Positions 6,960 to 15,545 are shown, numbered from the stretch's first letter. The stretch: DNA of 34,855 nt from Candidatus Endomicrobium procryptotermitis (GCA_031279415.1 JAITIP010000023.1:1-34855), one strand, 5' to 3'. Numbers and translations: made by a program. The notes: generated by a model from the letters alone, not told the origin.

Positions 6960-8363
6960 ATGCATAAACCAATCTTTTTAAATAATATAAGCTTATATTT
7001 CCCGAACAAAATCTGTTTTGAAAATTTTTCGGCACAAATACAATCTGGATATCATATTGCGATAATAGGAAATAATGGCAGCGGAAAATCAACGCTTTTA
7101 AAAATCATAAAAGGCGATACTGATCTCTCCGAAGGTGAAATTCAAAATAATGAAAATATTGTTTTCGGATACGTTCCCCAATTGATTTACGAATATGACA
7201 ATTTAAGCGGAGGAGAAAAGTTTAATAAAGCGCTAAGCGGCGCTTTTGCTCTTCAGCCAGATGTTTTGCTGCTTGACGAACCCACAAATCATCTGGATTT
7301 AAAAAACCGTAAATCGCTGATGACAATGCTTGAACATTACAGGGGCACTCTGATAGTTGTTTCGCATGACGTAGATCTGCTGAGAAGCTCGATTAATACA
7401 ATCTGGCATATAGATAATGGCCGCGTTAATATTTTCACGGGCAAATATGATGATTACAGGAATGCAGCAGCACAGAAAAGGCTGGGCATTGAAGACGAGT
7501 TGCGCTGCCTTAAAAAAGAGAAAAAAGAAAGTAATCAGTCCATGATGAAAGAGCAGCAGAGAGCTGCAAAAAGCAAACAGCGCGGAGAAAAACTTGTAGC
7601 GCAGAAAAGATGGCTGCCTGTCGTAGGCGGCGCCAAACAAAATACCGCATCTAAAACGACAGGAAACCGCCATGTCATGCTGACAGAGAAGCAGGAAAAT
7701 CTTAACAAACAGCTTTCTTCTTTAAGAATTTCCGAAATACTGAAACCGAAATTTTTGCTGACTGCAAAAGATATTGATTCGAGAACCGTTCTTTCATTAA
7801 GCGGCGCAAGCGTAAGTTACGCGGATAAAGTCATTGTTAAAAACATAAACTTTTCAGTATCCGCGGGAGAACGCATTGCAATAACAGGCGATAACGGTTC
7901 GGGAAAAACAACTATATTTAAAGCGGTGTTAGGATACACTGAAGTTACAAAAAAAGGCGTTTGGGATGTCCTACCTGTTGAAGATATCGGATATCTTGAC
8001 CAGTATTACGATATTCTGGAAGACAAAAAAACTGTTCTGGAAACAATTGCGGAACTTTTGCCGCAAAAGACTCATGCGGAAATAAGAGATTTTTTGAACG
8101 ATTTTCTTTTCAGAAAAAATGAAGACGTAAACAAACAGGTTTCTGTTCTTTCTGGAGGAGAAAAGGCAAGGCTAAGCCTTGCAAAGATAGCCGCAAAAAC
8201 GCCAAAGCTGCTTTTGATTGACGAGATAACAAATAATATAGATATTGAAACAAAAGAGCATGTAACCGAAGTTTTGAGGCAGTATCCCGGAGCGATGATT
8301 ATAATTTCACATGACAATACTTTTTTAAAAGATATAGGAATAGAATATTTCTATAAATTGTAA
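6960..8363 (+). CDS. ABC-F family ATPase (two ATP-binding cassettes, no membrane domain)
   Basis: A 467-aa soluble protein with two ABC cassettes, as in ribosome-acting ABC-F proteins (EttA, Uup and antibiotic-resistance types). Cassette 1: GNNGSGKST at 37-45, LSGGE at 82-86, LLLDEPTNHLD from 103. Cassette 2: GDNGSGKTT at 310-318, LSGGE at 397-401 and a variant Walker B, LLIDEITNNID, from 418. The linker (about 170-260) is basic and helical (KEQQRAAKSKQRGEKL). At 467 aa it is on the short side. AGAGG lies 5 nt before the ATG. It starts 40 bp after the tRNA fragment and ends 2 nt from the convergent U32 gene. Housekeeping translation factor or resistance protein cannot be told apart here. Confidence 0.85.
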   Translation: MHKPIFLNNISLYFPNKICFENFSAQIQSGYHIAIIGNNGSGKSTLLKIIKGDTDLSEGEIQNNENIVFGYVPQLIYEYDNLSGGEKFNKALSGAFALQPDVLLLDEPTNHLDLKNRKSLMTMLEHYRGTLIVVSHDVDLLRSSINTIWHIDNGRVNIFTGKYDDYRNAAAQKRLGIEDELRCLKKEKKESNQSMMKEQQRAAKSKQRGEKLVAQKRWLPVVGGAKQNTASKTTGNRHVMLTEKQENLNKQLSSLRISEILKPKFLLTAKDIDSRTVLSLSGASVSYADKVIVKNINFSVSAGERIAITGDNGSGKTTIFKAVLGYTEVTKKGVWDVLPVEDIGYLDQYYDILEDKKTVLETIAELLPQKTHAEIRDFLNDFLFRKNEDVNKQVSVLSGGEKARLSLAKIAAKTPKLLLIDEITNNIDIETKEHVTEVLRQYPGAMIIISHDNTFLKDIGIEYFYKL

Positions 8364-8365
8364 TA

Positions 8366-9610
8366 TCATATTTTCATTCTCAATACGGTAAGTTTTGGAA
8401 ACAGGTGGGCAAGTTCGCTCTTTATCGGTATTTTTGCAGTTTGGTTTTGTCTTCCGGGCGCAATTATATATGAGGGAGTGTTGGCAAAACCATCGTACAT
8501 TTTGTCTATGGTCATTATTTCGGGCTCAAATTTATAAGGTGAAAGAAGTTCGACAACATCTCCCTTTTTTAACTTATTTCTTATATCTATTATCAAATAA
8601 TCTCCGCCGTTTTCCTTAACATATCCTATATTGCGCCAACTGCTTTTGCTTGAAGTATCATTATAATCCTGAGCATTTTCGGAAGGAATTCCGTCAAAAA
8701 ACCCCGTTGTATACCCACGATTTTGAAGCGTTTCAAGCTCTTTAACGTAAAAATCGGCTTTCCAATCTGCCGCTTTTTTGAAATAATCGTCAATGGCTTT
8801 GCGGTAAACTCTGGCTGTTTGCGCAACATAATATTTGCTTTTATTTCTCCCCTCTATTTTAAAACTGTCAAAACCCGCCGTTAAAATTTCATTGAGTTTA
8901 GGCATAAGACATAAATCTTTTGAATTTAAAATATATGAGCCGTGTTCGTCTTCTTCCATTTCCAAATATTCGCCGGGACGAAGCTCCTCTTCCATAACAA
9001 GTCTGCTTTTATATTTCCATCTGCACGAATGTGCACATACACCTTGATTTGCACTTCTTGAGGCCATAAATGCAGACATAAGACATCTTCCGGAATAGCT
9101 TATGCACATAGCACCATGTACAAAAATTTCAAGTTTAATATCGCGGCATTGTTTTCTTATTTCGCAGGCTTCTTTAAAGCTTACTTCTCGTCCCAAAACA
9201 CATAAAGAAGCGCCCATATTTTTCCAGAAATTCACAGTAAGCCATGAGCATACATTTGCCTGCGTGGAAATATGCAGAGGCATAGACGGTATCTCTTTTT
9301 TCACATACTGAAAAATGCCTGGATCGGATACAATAACTCCGTTCGGATTTAAAATTTTAAGCGTTTTTACATAATGTTCCAGACGTTCAATATCTTTATT
9401 ATGTGGAAAAAGGTTAATCGCAAGATACACCTTTTTGCCAGCATCTTTGGCAAATTTTATTCCTTCTTCCATCTCTTCTATATAAAAATGTGATTTGGCA
9501 CGCAAAGACATTTCAGGTGTCCCAGCGTAAACAGCATCGGCACCGTACAGCAAAGCTGTTTTTAATTTTGACAATGAGCCCGCAGGCAGCAAAAGTTCAG
9601 GTTTTTTCAT
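8366..9610 (-). CDS. trhP: Peptidase U32-family protein, TrhP/YegQ-like tRNA hydroxylation enzyme
   Basis: Residues PELLLPAGSLSKLKTAL, YGADAVYAG and FVHGAMCISYSGRC are characteristic of U32 proteins; TrhP of this family helps hydroxylate U34 of tRNAs. Numbered from the start used here, four Cys (169, 176, 192, 196) form the conserved cluster expected to bind iron-sulfur. The Met at 9610 matches the usual family N-terminus; an in-frame ATG at 9670 would add 20 residues without homology, and neither start has a strong ribosome site. The product is about 414 aa, within the normal range. The gene converges on the ABC-F gene with a 2-nt gap and no visible terminator between them. Other U32 proteins (RlhA, UbiU/V) remain alternatives. 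Confidence 0.82.
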   Translation of the reverse strand: MKKPELLLPAGSLSKLKTALLYGADAVYAGTPEMSLRAKSHFYIEEMEEGIKFAKDAGKKVYLAINLFPHNKDIERLEHYVKTLKILNPNGVIVSDPGIFQYVKKEIPSMPLHISTQANVCSWLTVNFWKNMGASLCVLGREVSFKEACEIRKQCRDIKLEIFVHGAMCISYSGRCLMSAFMASRSANQGVCAHSCRWKYKSRLVMEEELRPGEYLEMEEDEHGSYILNSKDLCLMPKLNEILTAGFDSFKIEGRNKSKYYVAQTARVYRKAIDDYFKKAADWKADFYVKELETLQNRGYTTGFFDGIPSENAQDYNDTSSKSSWRNIGYVKENGGDYLIIDIRNKLKKGDVVELLSPYKFEPEIMTIDKMYDGFANTPSYIIAPGRQNQTAKIPIKSELAHLFPKLTVLRMKI

Positions 9611-9696
9611 AATGTTGAAGCGGGAAGTTTTGAAGTTTGGTAAAGGCAAGACCTTAATATCCCGATACATTGTGTATATAATTAATGCCGTTATCT

Positions 9697-9834
9697 TTAA
9701 GCATTTTTATACTCGTCTGTAATAAGAGTCCATATTTTTTGATAATCCAGAGAGGAAATCTTGTAATCATTTGTAATTTCAGCAATAGTAGTGAAGTTAT
9801 CATAGTCACGTTCATAAATATCTAAAAGAACCAT
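9697..9834 (-). CDS. Possible 45-aa small protein
   Basis: Read directly from the gap upstream of the U32 gene: MVLLDIYERDYDNF, then an alternating helical stretch ending TLITDEYKNA. It has good codon structure and AGGAGG about 13 nt before the ATG, a little far. It could be a genuine small protein or the end of a decayed regulator. I recognise no family. The rest of the 9671-9978 gap contains only the promoter of the next operon. Confidence 0.45.
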   Translation of the reverse strand: MVLLDIYERDYDNFTTIAEITNDYKISSLDYQKIWTLITDEYKNA

Positions 9835-9923
9835 TTTGTCTTCTAAGCCTCCTGTGTTTATTTAACATAATTATTAATAAACCGTCAAGAAAAGTGCTGT
9901 AAGAAGTTTGGAATGTTGGCAAA

Positions 9924-9952
9924 TTTCCAAATCAGTCGTTTTTTTATATAAT
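9924..9952 (+). promoter_or_regulatory. Candidate promoter of the creD operon
   Basis: TTTCCA (9924-9929), a 17-bp spacer and a perfect TATAAT (9947-9952) lie just upstream of the CreD gene, with the predicted start near 9959 and a GGGAG ribosome site at 9968-9972. No CreBC-type direct repeat was seen. Confidence 0.5.
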
Positions 9953-9978
9953 ATCACTAAAAAACAGGGAGTGGAAAT

Positions 9979-11391
9979 ATGTCCAAAAAATTGAATTTTT
10001 CGATTATCTGGAAAGCCATGGTGATAGGCATTTTGGTTTTGCTTATGTTGATACCTCTGGCTTTTGTGAAAGGGACGATTAAAGGCAGGCTTGAATATAA
10101 AAAGCAGGCTGAGTCAAAAATTACGGATTCATGGGGCAGCCGCATTTTAATTGCAGCACCTATACTTAATGTTCCATTTTCAAGAAAAATCACAGAAACC
10201 GATGCTAAAGGTAAAACAACCGTTTCTTATACTTCTGAATATGCAAAATTTGCTCCTAAGGATTTAAACGCAGATGTCAATCTTATTTCGCAGACGCGCT
10301 ATATAGGAATTTTTGAAGTTCCGGTTTTTACAGCAGAAATCACTATGAAAGGCAAATTCTCAAATATTGAATCAATCGTTTCATTGAAAAATGATATATC
10401 GAAAACAATTACATATTCACTAAAAAACGCTTTTGTTTCTTTGGAAATAAATGATTTAAAAGGCATATCTGTTCCAGAATTTATATGGAACGGCGAAAAA
10501 TATGATTTTGAGCCTTCTGTTCTAGGAAGACCTCTTTCACTAGATATTTCTGCAATTTACTCTTATTCTCCTGGAATCTCTTATACGAGATATTATGAAA
10601 GAAATGAAACCAAAATGCTGAAATCGCTCAGCTCATCAGTAAATTTTGACAATCAAAACGGCGATTTTGAAATAAAGTTTACCATTAAAGGCAGTGAAAG
10701 CATAACTTTTGCTCCTTTAGCAAAAGACAATTCTTTCCGCATATATTCAAAATGGACAAACCCAAACTTTTCTGGCAGCTTTCTTCCTGAAGCTAAAGAG
10801 ATAACAAAAGAAGGGTTTGATGCAACATGGAAAATAAACTATATGGCAAGCGGAATTTCACAAAGTCTTGAATCCACAAACATTTCTTCTTCATTGTTTA
10901 CAACATCGCTTTTAATTCCTGTAGACAATTACAGAAGTGCGGAAAGAGCCACAAAGTACGGCATACTTTTTATAATTTTAACTTTTCTGGCTTGTTTTGT
11001 TTTTGAAATTACAAGCAAAAAACCCATTCACCCTTTCCAATACTTGCTGGTAGGTCTTGCAATGGCAATTTTTTATATTCTGCTAATTTCCATATCGGAA
11101 TTTATTACGTTTGGACTTGCTTATTTGATAGCCTCGTCGGCAATAACCGCGATGATTACATTCTATTCCAAATTCGTCATTTCAAAAAGTCTTACTTCAA
11201 AACAGTCTGCAATTGCAGCGGCAGCTTTTGCCACATTGTATGGATATTTGTATATACTGCTTCAATTACAGGATATGGCTTTAATTTTCGGCTCAATAGG
11301 CTTGTTTATAGGACTTGCAATTGTAATGTACGCCACAAGAAATATTGCTTGGTATGACGAACAGCAGCACGAAGAAATAAACTTAAAATGA
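9979..11391 (+). CDS. creD: CreD-family inner membrane protein
   Basis: A 470-aa membrane protein matching the CreD family layout: one N-terminal membrane segment (about residues 12-30, AMVIGILVLLMLIPLAFV), a large periplasmic beta-rich domain containing GSRILIAAPILNVPF, and about five C-terminal membrane segments (about 325-455). CreD is controlled by CreBC in enterobacteria, and its biochemical role is not settled. Length is normal. GGGAG precedes the ATG and a TATAAT promoter is close upstream. The stop overlaps the start of the DUF2207 gene (ATGA), so both are one operon, probably linked to the envelope. Confidence 0.85.
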   Translation: MSKKLNFSIIWKAMVIGILVLLMLIPLAFVKGTIKGRLEYKKQAESKITDSWGSRILIAAPILNVPFSRKITETDAKGKTTVSYTSEYAKFAPKDLNADVNLISQTRYIGIFEVPVFTAEITMKGKFSNIESIVSLKNDISKTITYSLKNAFVSLEINDLKGISVPEFIWNGEKYDFEPSVLGRPLSLDISAIYSYSPGISYTRYYERNETKMLKSLSSSVNFDNQNGDFEIKFTIKGSESITFAPLAKDNSFRIYSKWTNPNFSGSFLPEAKEITKEGFDATWKINYMASGISQSLESTNISSSLFTTSLLIPVDNYRSAERATKYGILFIILTFLACFVFEITSKKPIHPFQYLLVGLAMAIFYILLISISEFITFGLAYLIASSAITAMITFYSKFVISKSLTSKQSAIAAAAFATLYGYLYILLQLQDMALIFGSIGLFIGLAIVMYATRNIAWYDEQQHEEINLK

Positions 11392-13160
11392 AAAAACTTT
11401 TTCTTTTATTATTTTCATCTGCATTTATTTTTATATGCATCAGCATTATATATGCCGAAGAAATAATATATGATTTTGCAAGTTCAATATCTGTACAAAA
11501 AGATGGTTCGGCGATAGTTCAGGAAGTAATTACGGTAAATGTTGAACATATACAAATTCGGCGCGGTTTATACAGAGATATTCCAAACTTTGCTTCGGAA
11601 CCCGTAAAATTTATAAGTTTGTATATGGATAATCAGCCTCACCCGTCTTTTACCGAACGACGCGGACATAGTCTGATAATAAATTTCGGAGACGACAGTT
11701 ACATATCTAAAGGAATTCACACTTATCAGCTGACTTATTCTATTGCCAATATTGTAAAAGGTTTTGACGATTATGATGAAGTTTATTGGAATGTTACAGG
11801 CAATGATTGGAATTTTACGATTAAACATGCTTCTTTTTATATTTCTTTTCCTGAAGAAGCAGGCATAAAAGATAATCTCATTTCAATCTACACGGGGAAA
11901 AAAGGTTCGAAAGAGTCAAATGCAGTTAAAACGGGAAAGAACTTTTTTGAAACCACAAAGCCTTTACATAAAGGAGAAGGTTTCACAATAGCTGTTCCAT
12001 TTGAAAAAGGAATTGTGCAATCGCACAAAAAAAATACTGAAATTTCTTTCTTTATTATTTCTGCGGGAATAATTTTATGTATTATTCTTATTGTTTATCT
12101 TATTCTGAGCTGGCTTGCAGTAGGAAAAGACCCCAACGACGTAATAGTAACAGAATTTTCCCCGCCAAAAAACATATCGCCGGCATTTATTCGCTGCCTT
12201 TGGAATAGGAAAACTGACAAAAAGATGTTCGCAACGGCCTTGGTAAGCCTTGCGATGAAAAATAAAATAGAAATATCCGAAGAAAAAAATTTTTTAAAAA
12301 AAACCGTGATGTTAAAACTTAAAGATAAAAATACCATAGGATTACCTGAAGAAGAAAAAGCTGTCATCCAAACATTATTTTATAAAAGCAGCGACTTCCA
12401 CATAAGCAGTTTAAACTGGCACACACTTTCAATGTGTATGAGTTATATTGAAACTAATTTTAAAAATAGAATGCAAAAATATATAGCGTCAAACCGTAAA
12501 TATATATTTCCCGCTGTAATAATACTGATTTTATTGCAATTGCTTTTTGTACTTTTGGGAGAAAATATGCCTATATTTATATTTATGAATGTGCATTATT
12601 CGATATTCATGCTTGTTTTTGTAAATCTTCCCAAAAATAAAATATTTAAAGCCATTGTTTTTATTGTAATTAATTCTGTTTATTCAGTTTTTTTCTTAAG
12701 TATAGGAAAAGACGCAGGCATAACCGCGCTGGCAGTTCAAGGCTGTTTTCTACTATCTTTTTGGGGATTGCTTATTTATGTGAATATAATAGACAATCTT
12801 ACTCCGCAAGGACGCGAGCTGTTTAAACACATAAAAGGTTTTTATCGCTACATGACGATAGCTGAAGAACACAGAGTAGCATTGTCTGTTCCTGTTGATG
12901 ATGAAAGAATTTTTGCCGATTATATGCCTTACGCTTTAGCTTTTGACATGGAAAACAAGTGGATGAAAAGATTTGAAAAAGTTTTATCTCAGGCAACAAT
13001 TGACCGTTATATGCAAAATATAGGCGGGAGAAAAGCTTTAATGAACGGGCTGATTGTTTCATCAATAAATTCTGCGGCGCCGCGAAAAAACGGAAGCGGA
13101 TCAGGTTCAGGAGGGTATTCCGGCGGTGGTGGAGGCGGCGGTGGAGGCGGCGGACGCTAA
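11388..13160 (+). CDS. DUF2207-type membrane protein with poly-Gly C-terminus
   Basis: A 590-aa protein: signal peptide (1-23, LLLFSSAFIFICISIIYA core), a periplasmic domain of about 190 residues typical of DUF2207 (VNVEHIQIRRGLYRDIP), a membrane segment near 220-245, a cytoplasmic part, two to four membrane segments (about 370-470), a cytoplasmic domain with FADYMPYALAFDMENKW, and a tail of Gly and Ser ending in eleven consecutive Gly and Arg. The Gly tail is normal for this family. It is translationally coupled to creD. The family function is unknown; an envelope-stress role is inferred from the partner. Confidence 0.8.
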   Translation: MKKLFLLLFSSAFIFICISIIYAEEIIYDFASSISVQKDGSAIVQEVITVNVEHIQIRRGLYRDIPNFASEPVKFISLYMDNQPHPSFTERRGHSLIINFGDDSYISKGIHTYQLTYSIANIVKGFDDYDEVYWNVTGNDWNFTIKHASFYISFPEEAGIKDNLISIYTGKKGSKESNAVKTGKNFFETTKPLHKGEGFTIAVPFEKGIVQSHKKNTEISFFIISAGIILCIILIVYLILSWLAVGKDPNDVIVTEFSPPKNISPAFIRCLWNRKTDKKMFATALVSLAMKNKIEISEEKNFLKKTVMLKLKDKNTIGLPEEEKAVIQTLFYKSSDFHISSLNWHTLSMCMSYIETNFKNRMQKYIASNRKYIFPAVIILILLQLLFVLLGENMPIFIFMNVHYSIFMLVFVNLPKNKIFKAIVFIVINSVYSVFFLSIGKDAGITALAVQGCFLLSFWGLLIYVNIIDNLTPQGRELFKHIKGFYRYMTIAEEHRVALSVPVDDERIFADYMPYALAFDMENKWMKRFEKVLSQATIDRYMQNIGGRKALMNGLIVSSINSAAPRKNGSGSGSGGYSGGGGGGGGGGGR

Positions 13161-13227
13161 ACGCGAATCTTTTAAAACGTTCTATTTATAGTTTCTTTTT
13201 TATTTTGGCTTCTAAATTTGTCTTGCG

Positions 13228-13256
13228 TTGAATAAAAATCAAGAATATAGTAAAAT
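13228..13256 (+). promoter_or_regulatory. Candidate promoter for tRNA-Ser
   Basis: TTGAAT (13228-13233), a 17-bp spacer and TAAAAT (13251-13256) lie upstream of the tRNA. A small inverted repeat (TACCTG/CAGGTA followed by TTTTATT, about 13257-13290) comes between and may be a weak terminator for the preceding operon. Confidence 0.45.
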
Positions 13257-13312
13257 TACCTGCTTACTTTTGTTATGACAGGTATTTTATTATAAAAAAC
13301 CAGCATACCAAA

Positions 13313-13399
13313 GGAGAGATGGCCGAGCGGTTTAAGGCGCAGTCCTGGAAAGACTGTTTATCTGAAAGGGTAACTAGGGTTCGAATCCCTATCTCTCCG
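13313..13399 (+). tRNA. tRNA-Ser(GGA)
   Basis: A complete serine tRNA: acceptor arms GGAGAGA (13313-13319) and TCTCTCC (13392-13398) with discriminator G at 13399; an anticodon stem CAGTC/GACTG around loop CTGGAAA, anticodon GGA at 13347-13349; a long variable arm; and a T-loop in GGGTTCGAATCCC. The 3' CCA is not encoded. It reads serine UCC/UCU codons. Its 3' end is similar but not identical to the tRNA fragment at 6901, so it is not that prophage's target. Confidence 0.95.
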
Positions 13400-13425
13400 T
13401 ATCCTAGTTTTTCCCTGTTTTAAAT

Positions 13426-13462
13426 ATCCCCAGACTTGGCATAACCACGACGGGGATTTTTT
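13426..13462 (+). terminator. Rho-independent terminator after tRNA-Ser
   Basis: ATCCCC (13426-13431) pairs with GGGGAT (13452-13457), followed by a run of T to 13462. It lies 27 nt after the tRNA. Between here and the nuclease stump at 13643 I see no gene, only a small dyad (CTATGC-GCT-GCATAG, about 13586-13600). Confidence 0.65.
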
Positions 13463-13642
13463 ATTTAGAGGGATGCGAGAGTGTCAAAAAAGTCACTAAT
13501 TGGCTGGCTTTTGCCGAAAATAATCAAAGCATTCTCTGTTTTGATTTAAAGGTTAGAAATTAGATAGATGTATACATGTTTCCCTATGCGCTGCATAGAG
13601 AATTTGGAAAAAGCACATAGCATGTTGTCATGTTGTGCCAAA

Positions 13643-13894
13643 TTAAATGTTAGTGTAAGGATTATGAATCTTTGCGCCATTGCAAGGCGGAGTTGGATTG
13701 TCAGCTTGCCATAAACCTTTCTTATCTGATTTTGCAATTTCTTGAAGTTGTTCCCATTTTACCCGTTCCGGAATTTTACAATACTGCGAATAAACCCAGG
13801 CATATCCGTCTTCAATCATTTTGCGATTAATATCAATATCGTCCAAATATACTCTGCCCGACCTGGACAGCTTTTTCATATATGATTTTAGCAA
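13643..13894 (-). pseudogene. Staphylococcal-nuclease-like (SNase) gene remnant, C-terminal part
   Basis: The C-terminal third of an SNase-fold nuclease is recognisable: GRVYLDDIDINRKMI, EDGYAWVYSQYC and SDKKGLWQADNPTPP. The catalytic N-terminal part (the first Asp/Arg motifs) is missing, and homology begins right at the end of the neighbouring integrase gene, so the gene appears cut by prophage insertion. There is also a frameshift: the expected ending PPWQWRKDS appears if one G is restored after the TG near 13685, where the stop would be at 13662-13664, while the actual frame reads PPCNGAK and runs on. The only start in frame is a TTG without support. Both lesions make it non-functional. 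Confidence 0.75.
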
Positions 13895-13901
13895 TTTGTT
13901 A

Positions 13902-14981
13902 TTATTTTGTTAATATGGAGCCTTGCAGCAAGTTCATATCTTCTTTTAAGTCTTCCTGAGTCAGATTAATATAAACATTGCTTGTCATTTTCACATTGGA
14001 ATGCCGAAGTATCTTTGATACTTTCAAGAGGCTAGCGCCTTTCCGGAACAATGTAGTTGCTGAATAGTGCCTAAGCGTGTAGGGTGTGATTTTTGGCAGG
14101 TTATATTTTTTTCGAATCTTATAGCAGTATACTGTAAAATTTTGCCGCGAGAGTGCCTCGCCTGTGTCATCGGCACATATAATATCGCTTTTAGCTGTTT
14201 CTTTGAGTTTTAAGAGATACTCCTTGAGCTCTGGCACTAAAGGTATGCCATTATCAGCATTCTCGGTTTTGGTGCCATTGGGATAGATCATATCGTTTTC
14301 AAAATCAATCCATGAATATCGTAAATTTACGCCTTCTTTTGGACGCATAGATGTCAGCCCTAGTATTATTAAGGCCGTCTTATGTGGATGTTCAAAACGA
14401 GATATAAAATTATTTACAACATCCGCCGATGGAACAGTGCCCCTGTACTTATATTCGCCAGTTATCTTTTGAACATATACAGATTGGTTCTTTAAATGGT
14501 AGTTTTTGAAATTTGCAAAAGTTAATAGCGCCTTTAAAAATGATAGCTCTTTATCTATTGTTGTTGGAAGTAAAGGAGTCTTTTTGAAAGGGCAGACATC
14601 TTGCCGGCGGATATACTTGTATTCGTTTACAATATCGGCATTAAAATTCTCTACATATTTAATATGAGGAAATTTGCTTAAAAACATCTTTAATATATAG
14701 CTATCTCTTTTTAAACTGTCCGGAGCTTTTTCTAAAACTTTTATTGAATGATTTTTGTACTCTTCTAAAAAGCTCTCAAACGGATAATTCTTGCGCGGCG
14801 CTCCAAATTTTTCTGCTTCAAGTCTTTCAAGTAGTTTCTTAATATACGGCTTAACCGCTTGCTGATCGGTAGATATAGGCTCTCCTACTTGAATGCCGGC
14901 ATTATTATAATAATAGACATAGTACATGCCTTTCTTACCGCGCTTCTTAACATGAAATAGAGATGAACGTTTCTTTGCCAT
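13902..14981 (-). CDS. int: Tyrosine-family integrase (right segment)
   Basis: A 359-aa recombinase, quite different in sequence from the integrase at 5446. A basic N-terminus (MAKKRSSLFHVKKRGKKG), a core-binding domain (about 65-165) and the catalytic domain are present. Visible active-site residues are Arg213 (TSMRPKEGVNLR), Arg304 (TLRHYS), His327 (LRHSN) and the probable nucleophile Tyr337 (SNVYINL). The His of the usual HxLRH box is Tyr301 here, a substitution tolerated in some members. It has its own short upstream region (AAGG 8 nt before the ATG) and is separated from the late operon by a terminator. Its 3' end lies 8 nt from the SNase remnant, the likely integration site. Confidence 0.9.
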   Translation of the reverse strand: MAKKRSSLFHVKKRGKKGMYYVYYYNNAGIQVGEPISTDQQAVKPYIKKLLERLEAEKFGAPRKNYPFESFLEEYKNHSIKVLEKAPDSLKRDSYILKMFLSKFPHIKYVENFNADIVNEYKYIRRQDVCPFKKTPLLPTTIDKELSFLKALLTFANFKNYHLKNQSVYVQKITGEYKYRGTVPSADVVNNFISRFEHPHKTALIILGLTSMRPKEGVNLRYSWIDFENDMIYPNGTKTENADNGIPLVPELKEYLLKLKETAKSDIICADDTGEALSRQNFTVYCYKIRKKYNLPKITPYTLRHYSATTLFRKGASLLKVSKILRHSNVKMTSNVYINLTQEDLKEDMNLLQGSILTK

Positions 14982-15074
14982 ACAGATACCTTTTTTATTT
15001 TATGGTATCGCATATTAGGTGCCCAACTCAATAACAAATTTTCCCACATGGATGGGAATTTTGAGCATTGACTT

Positions 15075-15126
15075 TTACAAAAACAAAAACCCGCCGAAGT
15101 GCGCTTGTATCAGAGGCGCGGCGGGT
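15075..15126 (-). terminator. Terminator of the late/lysis operon
   Basis: On the minus strand ACCCGCCG (15126-15119) pairs with CGGCGGGT (15096-15089) across a loop containing further GC pairs, followed by a T-rich run (TTTTTGTTTTTG). It lies 20 nt beyond the endolysin stop codon and ends the roughly 19.5-kb leftward late operon. Confidence 0.8.
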
Positions 15127-15145
15127 GTGCTATTTTGTTTTAAAG

Positions 15146-15535
15146 TTAAATCAGTTCAAAATGCGGCATATCAACAAAGCTTTTCCAGTCTCCACCCCAT
15201 GCGACTTTATTCTTTATCTTTCCTGAAGCAAAAAACGCATCAGATATACCAAGAATATAGCGCGCAAGTTCTGCCTGTCCTTTTTCATCATTCCAATTTA
15301 TAGGATATTTCCAGATATCCACAGCATGTGAAAAGCCATCGGCGCCTTTCAAATGCTTGGAATTCATAGTTTTTGACTTGCCTTCAGCAACAAAGTGCTT
15401 CTGGTCTTCTATTGTTCTTATTGTTGATGGCAGAATAGAAAAATCGATTGTTTTGATTGCTTCATTCATAACCATCTGCAGGTCAGGATGGCATTGTACC
15501 AGCAGACTTGCTGATGCTTGAGAAAACTTCGGCAT
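15146..15535 (-). CDS. Phage endolysin, M15-type L-Ala-D-Glu (or DD/LD) peptidase
   Basis: A 129-aa single-domain zinc peptidase that should cut peptidoglycan stem peptides during lysis. M15 motifs: SKHLKGADGFSHAVDI (His61 and Asp73 as likely zinc ligands), WGGDW at 113-117 and VDMPHFEL with His125. Size is typical of T5-endolysin-like M15 enzymes. There is no signal peptide, so export depends on a holin, and two holin-like genes lie upstream in the same operon. GGAGGC lies 5 nt before the ATG. It is the last gene of the late operon. Confidence 0.88.
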   Translation of the reverse strand: MPKFSQASASLLVQCHPDLQMVMNEAIKTIDFSILPSTIRTIEDQKHFVAEGKSKTMNSKHLKGADGFSHAVDIWKYPINWNDEKGQAELARYILGISDAFFASGKIKNKVAWGGDWKSFVDMPHFELI

Positions 15536-15545
15536 GGTTTGCCTC

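Noticed and set aside
13313-13399. tRNA-Ser(GGA) as target of either prophage
   Set aside because: The gene is intact, its 3' end is not identical to the fragment at 6901, and about 240 bp plus the nuclease stump separate it from the second integrase.
13546-13737. 63-aa minus-strand ORF next to the tRNA
   Set aside because: It overlaps the nuclease remnant in another frame, has no ribosome site and a random-looking composition.
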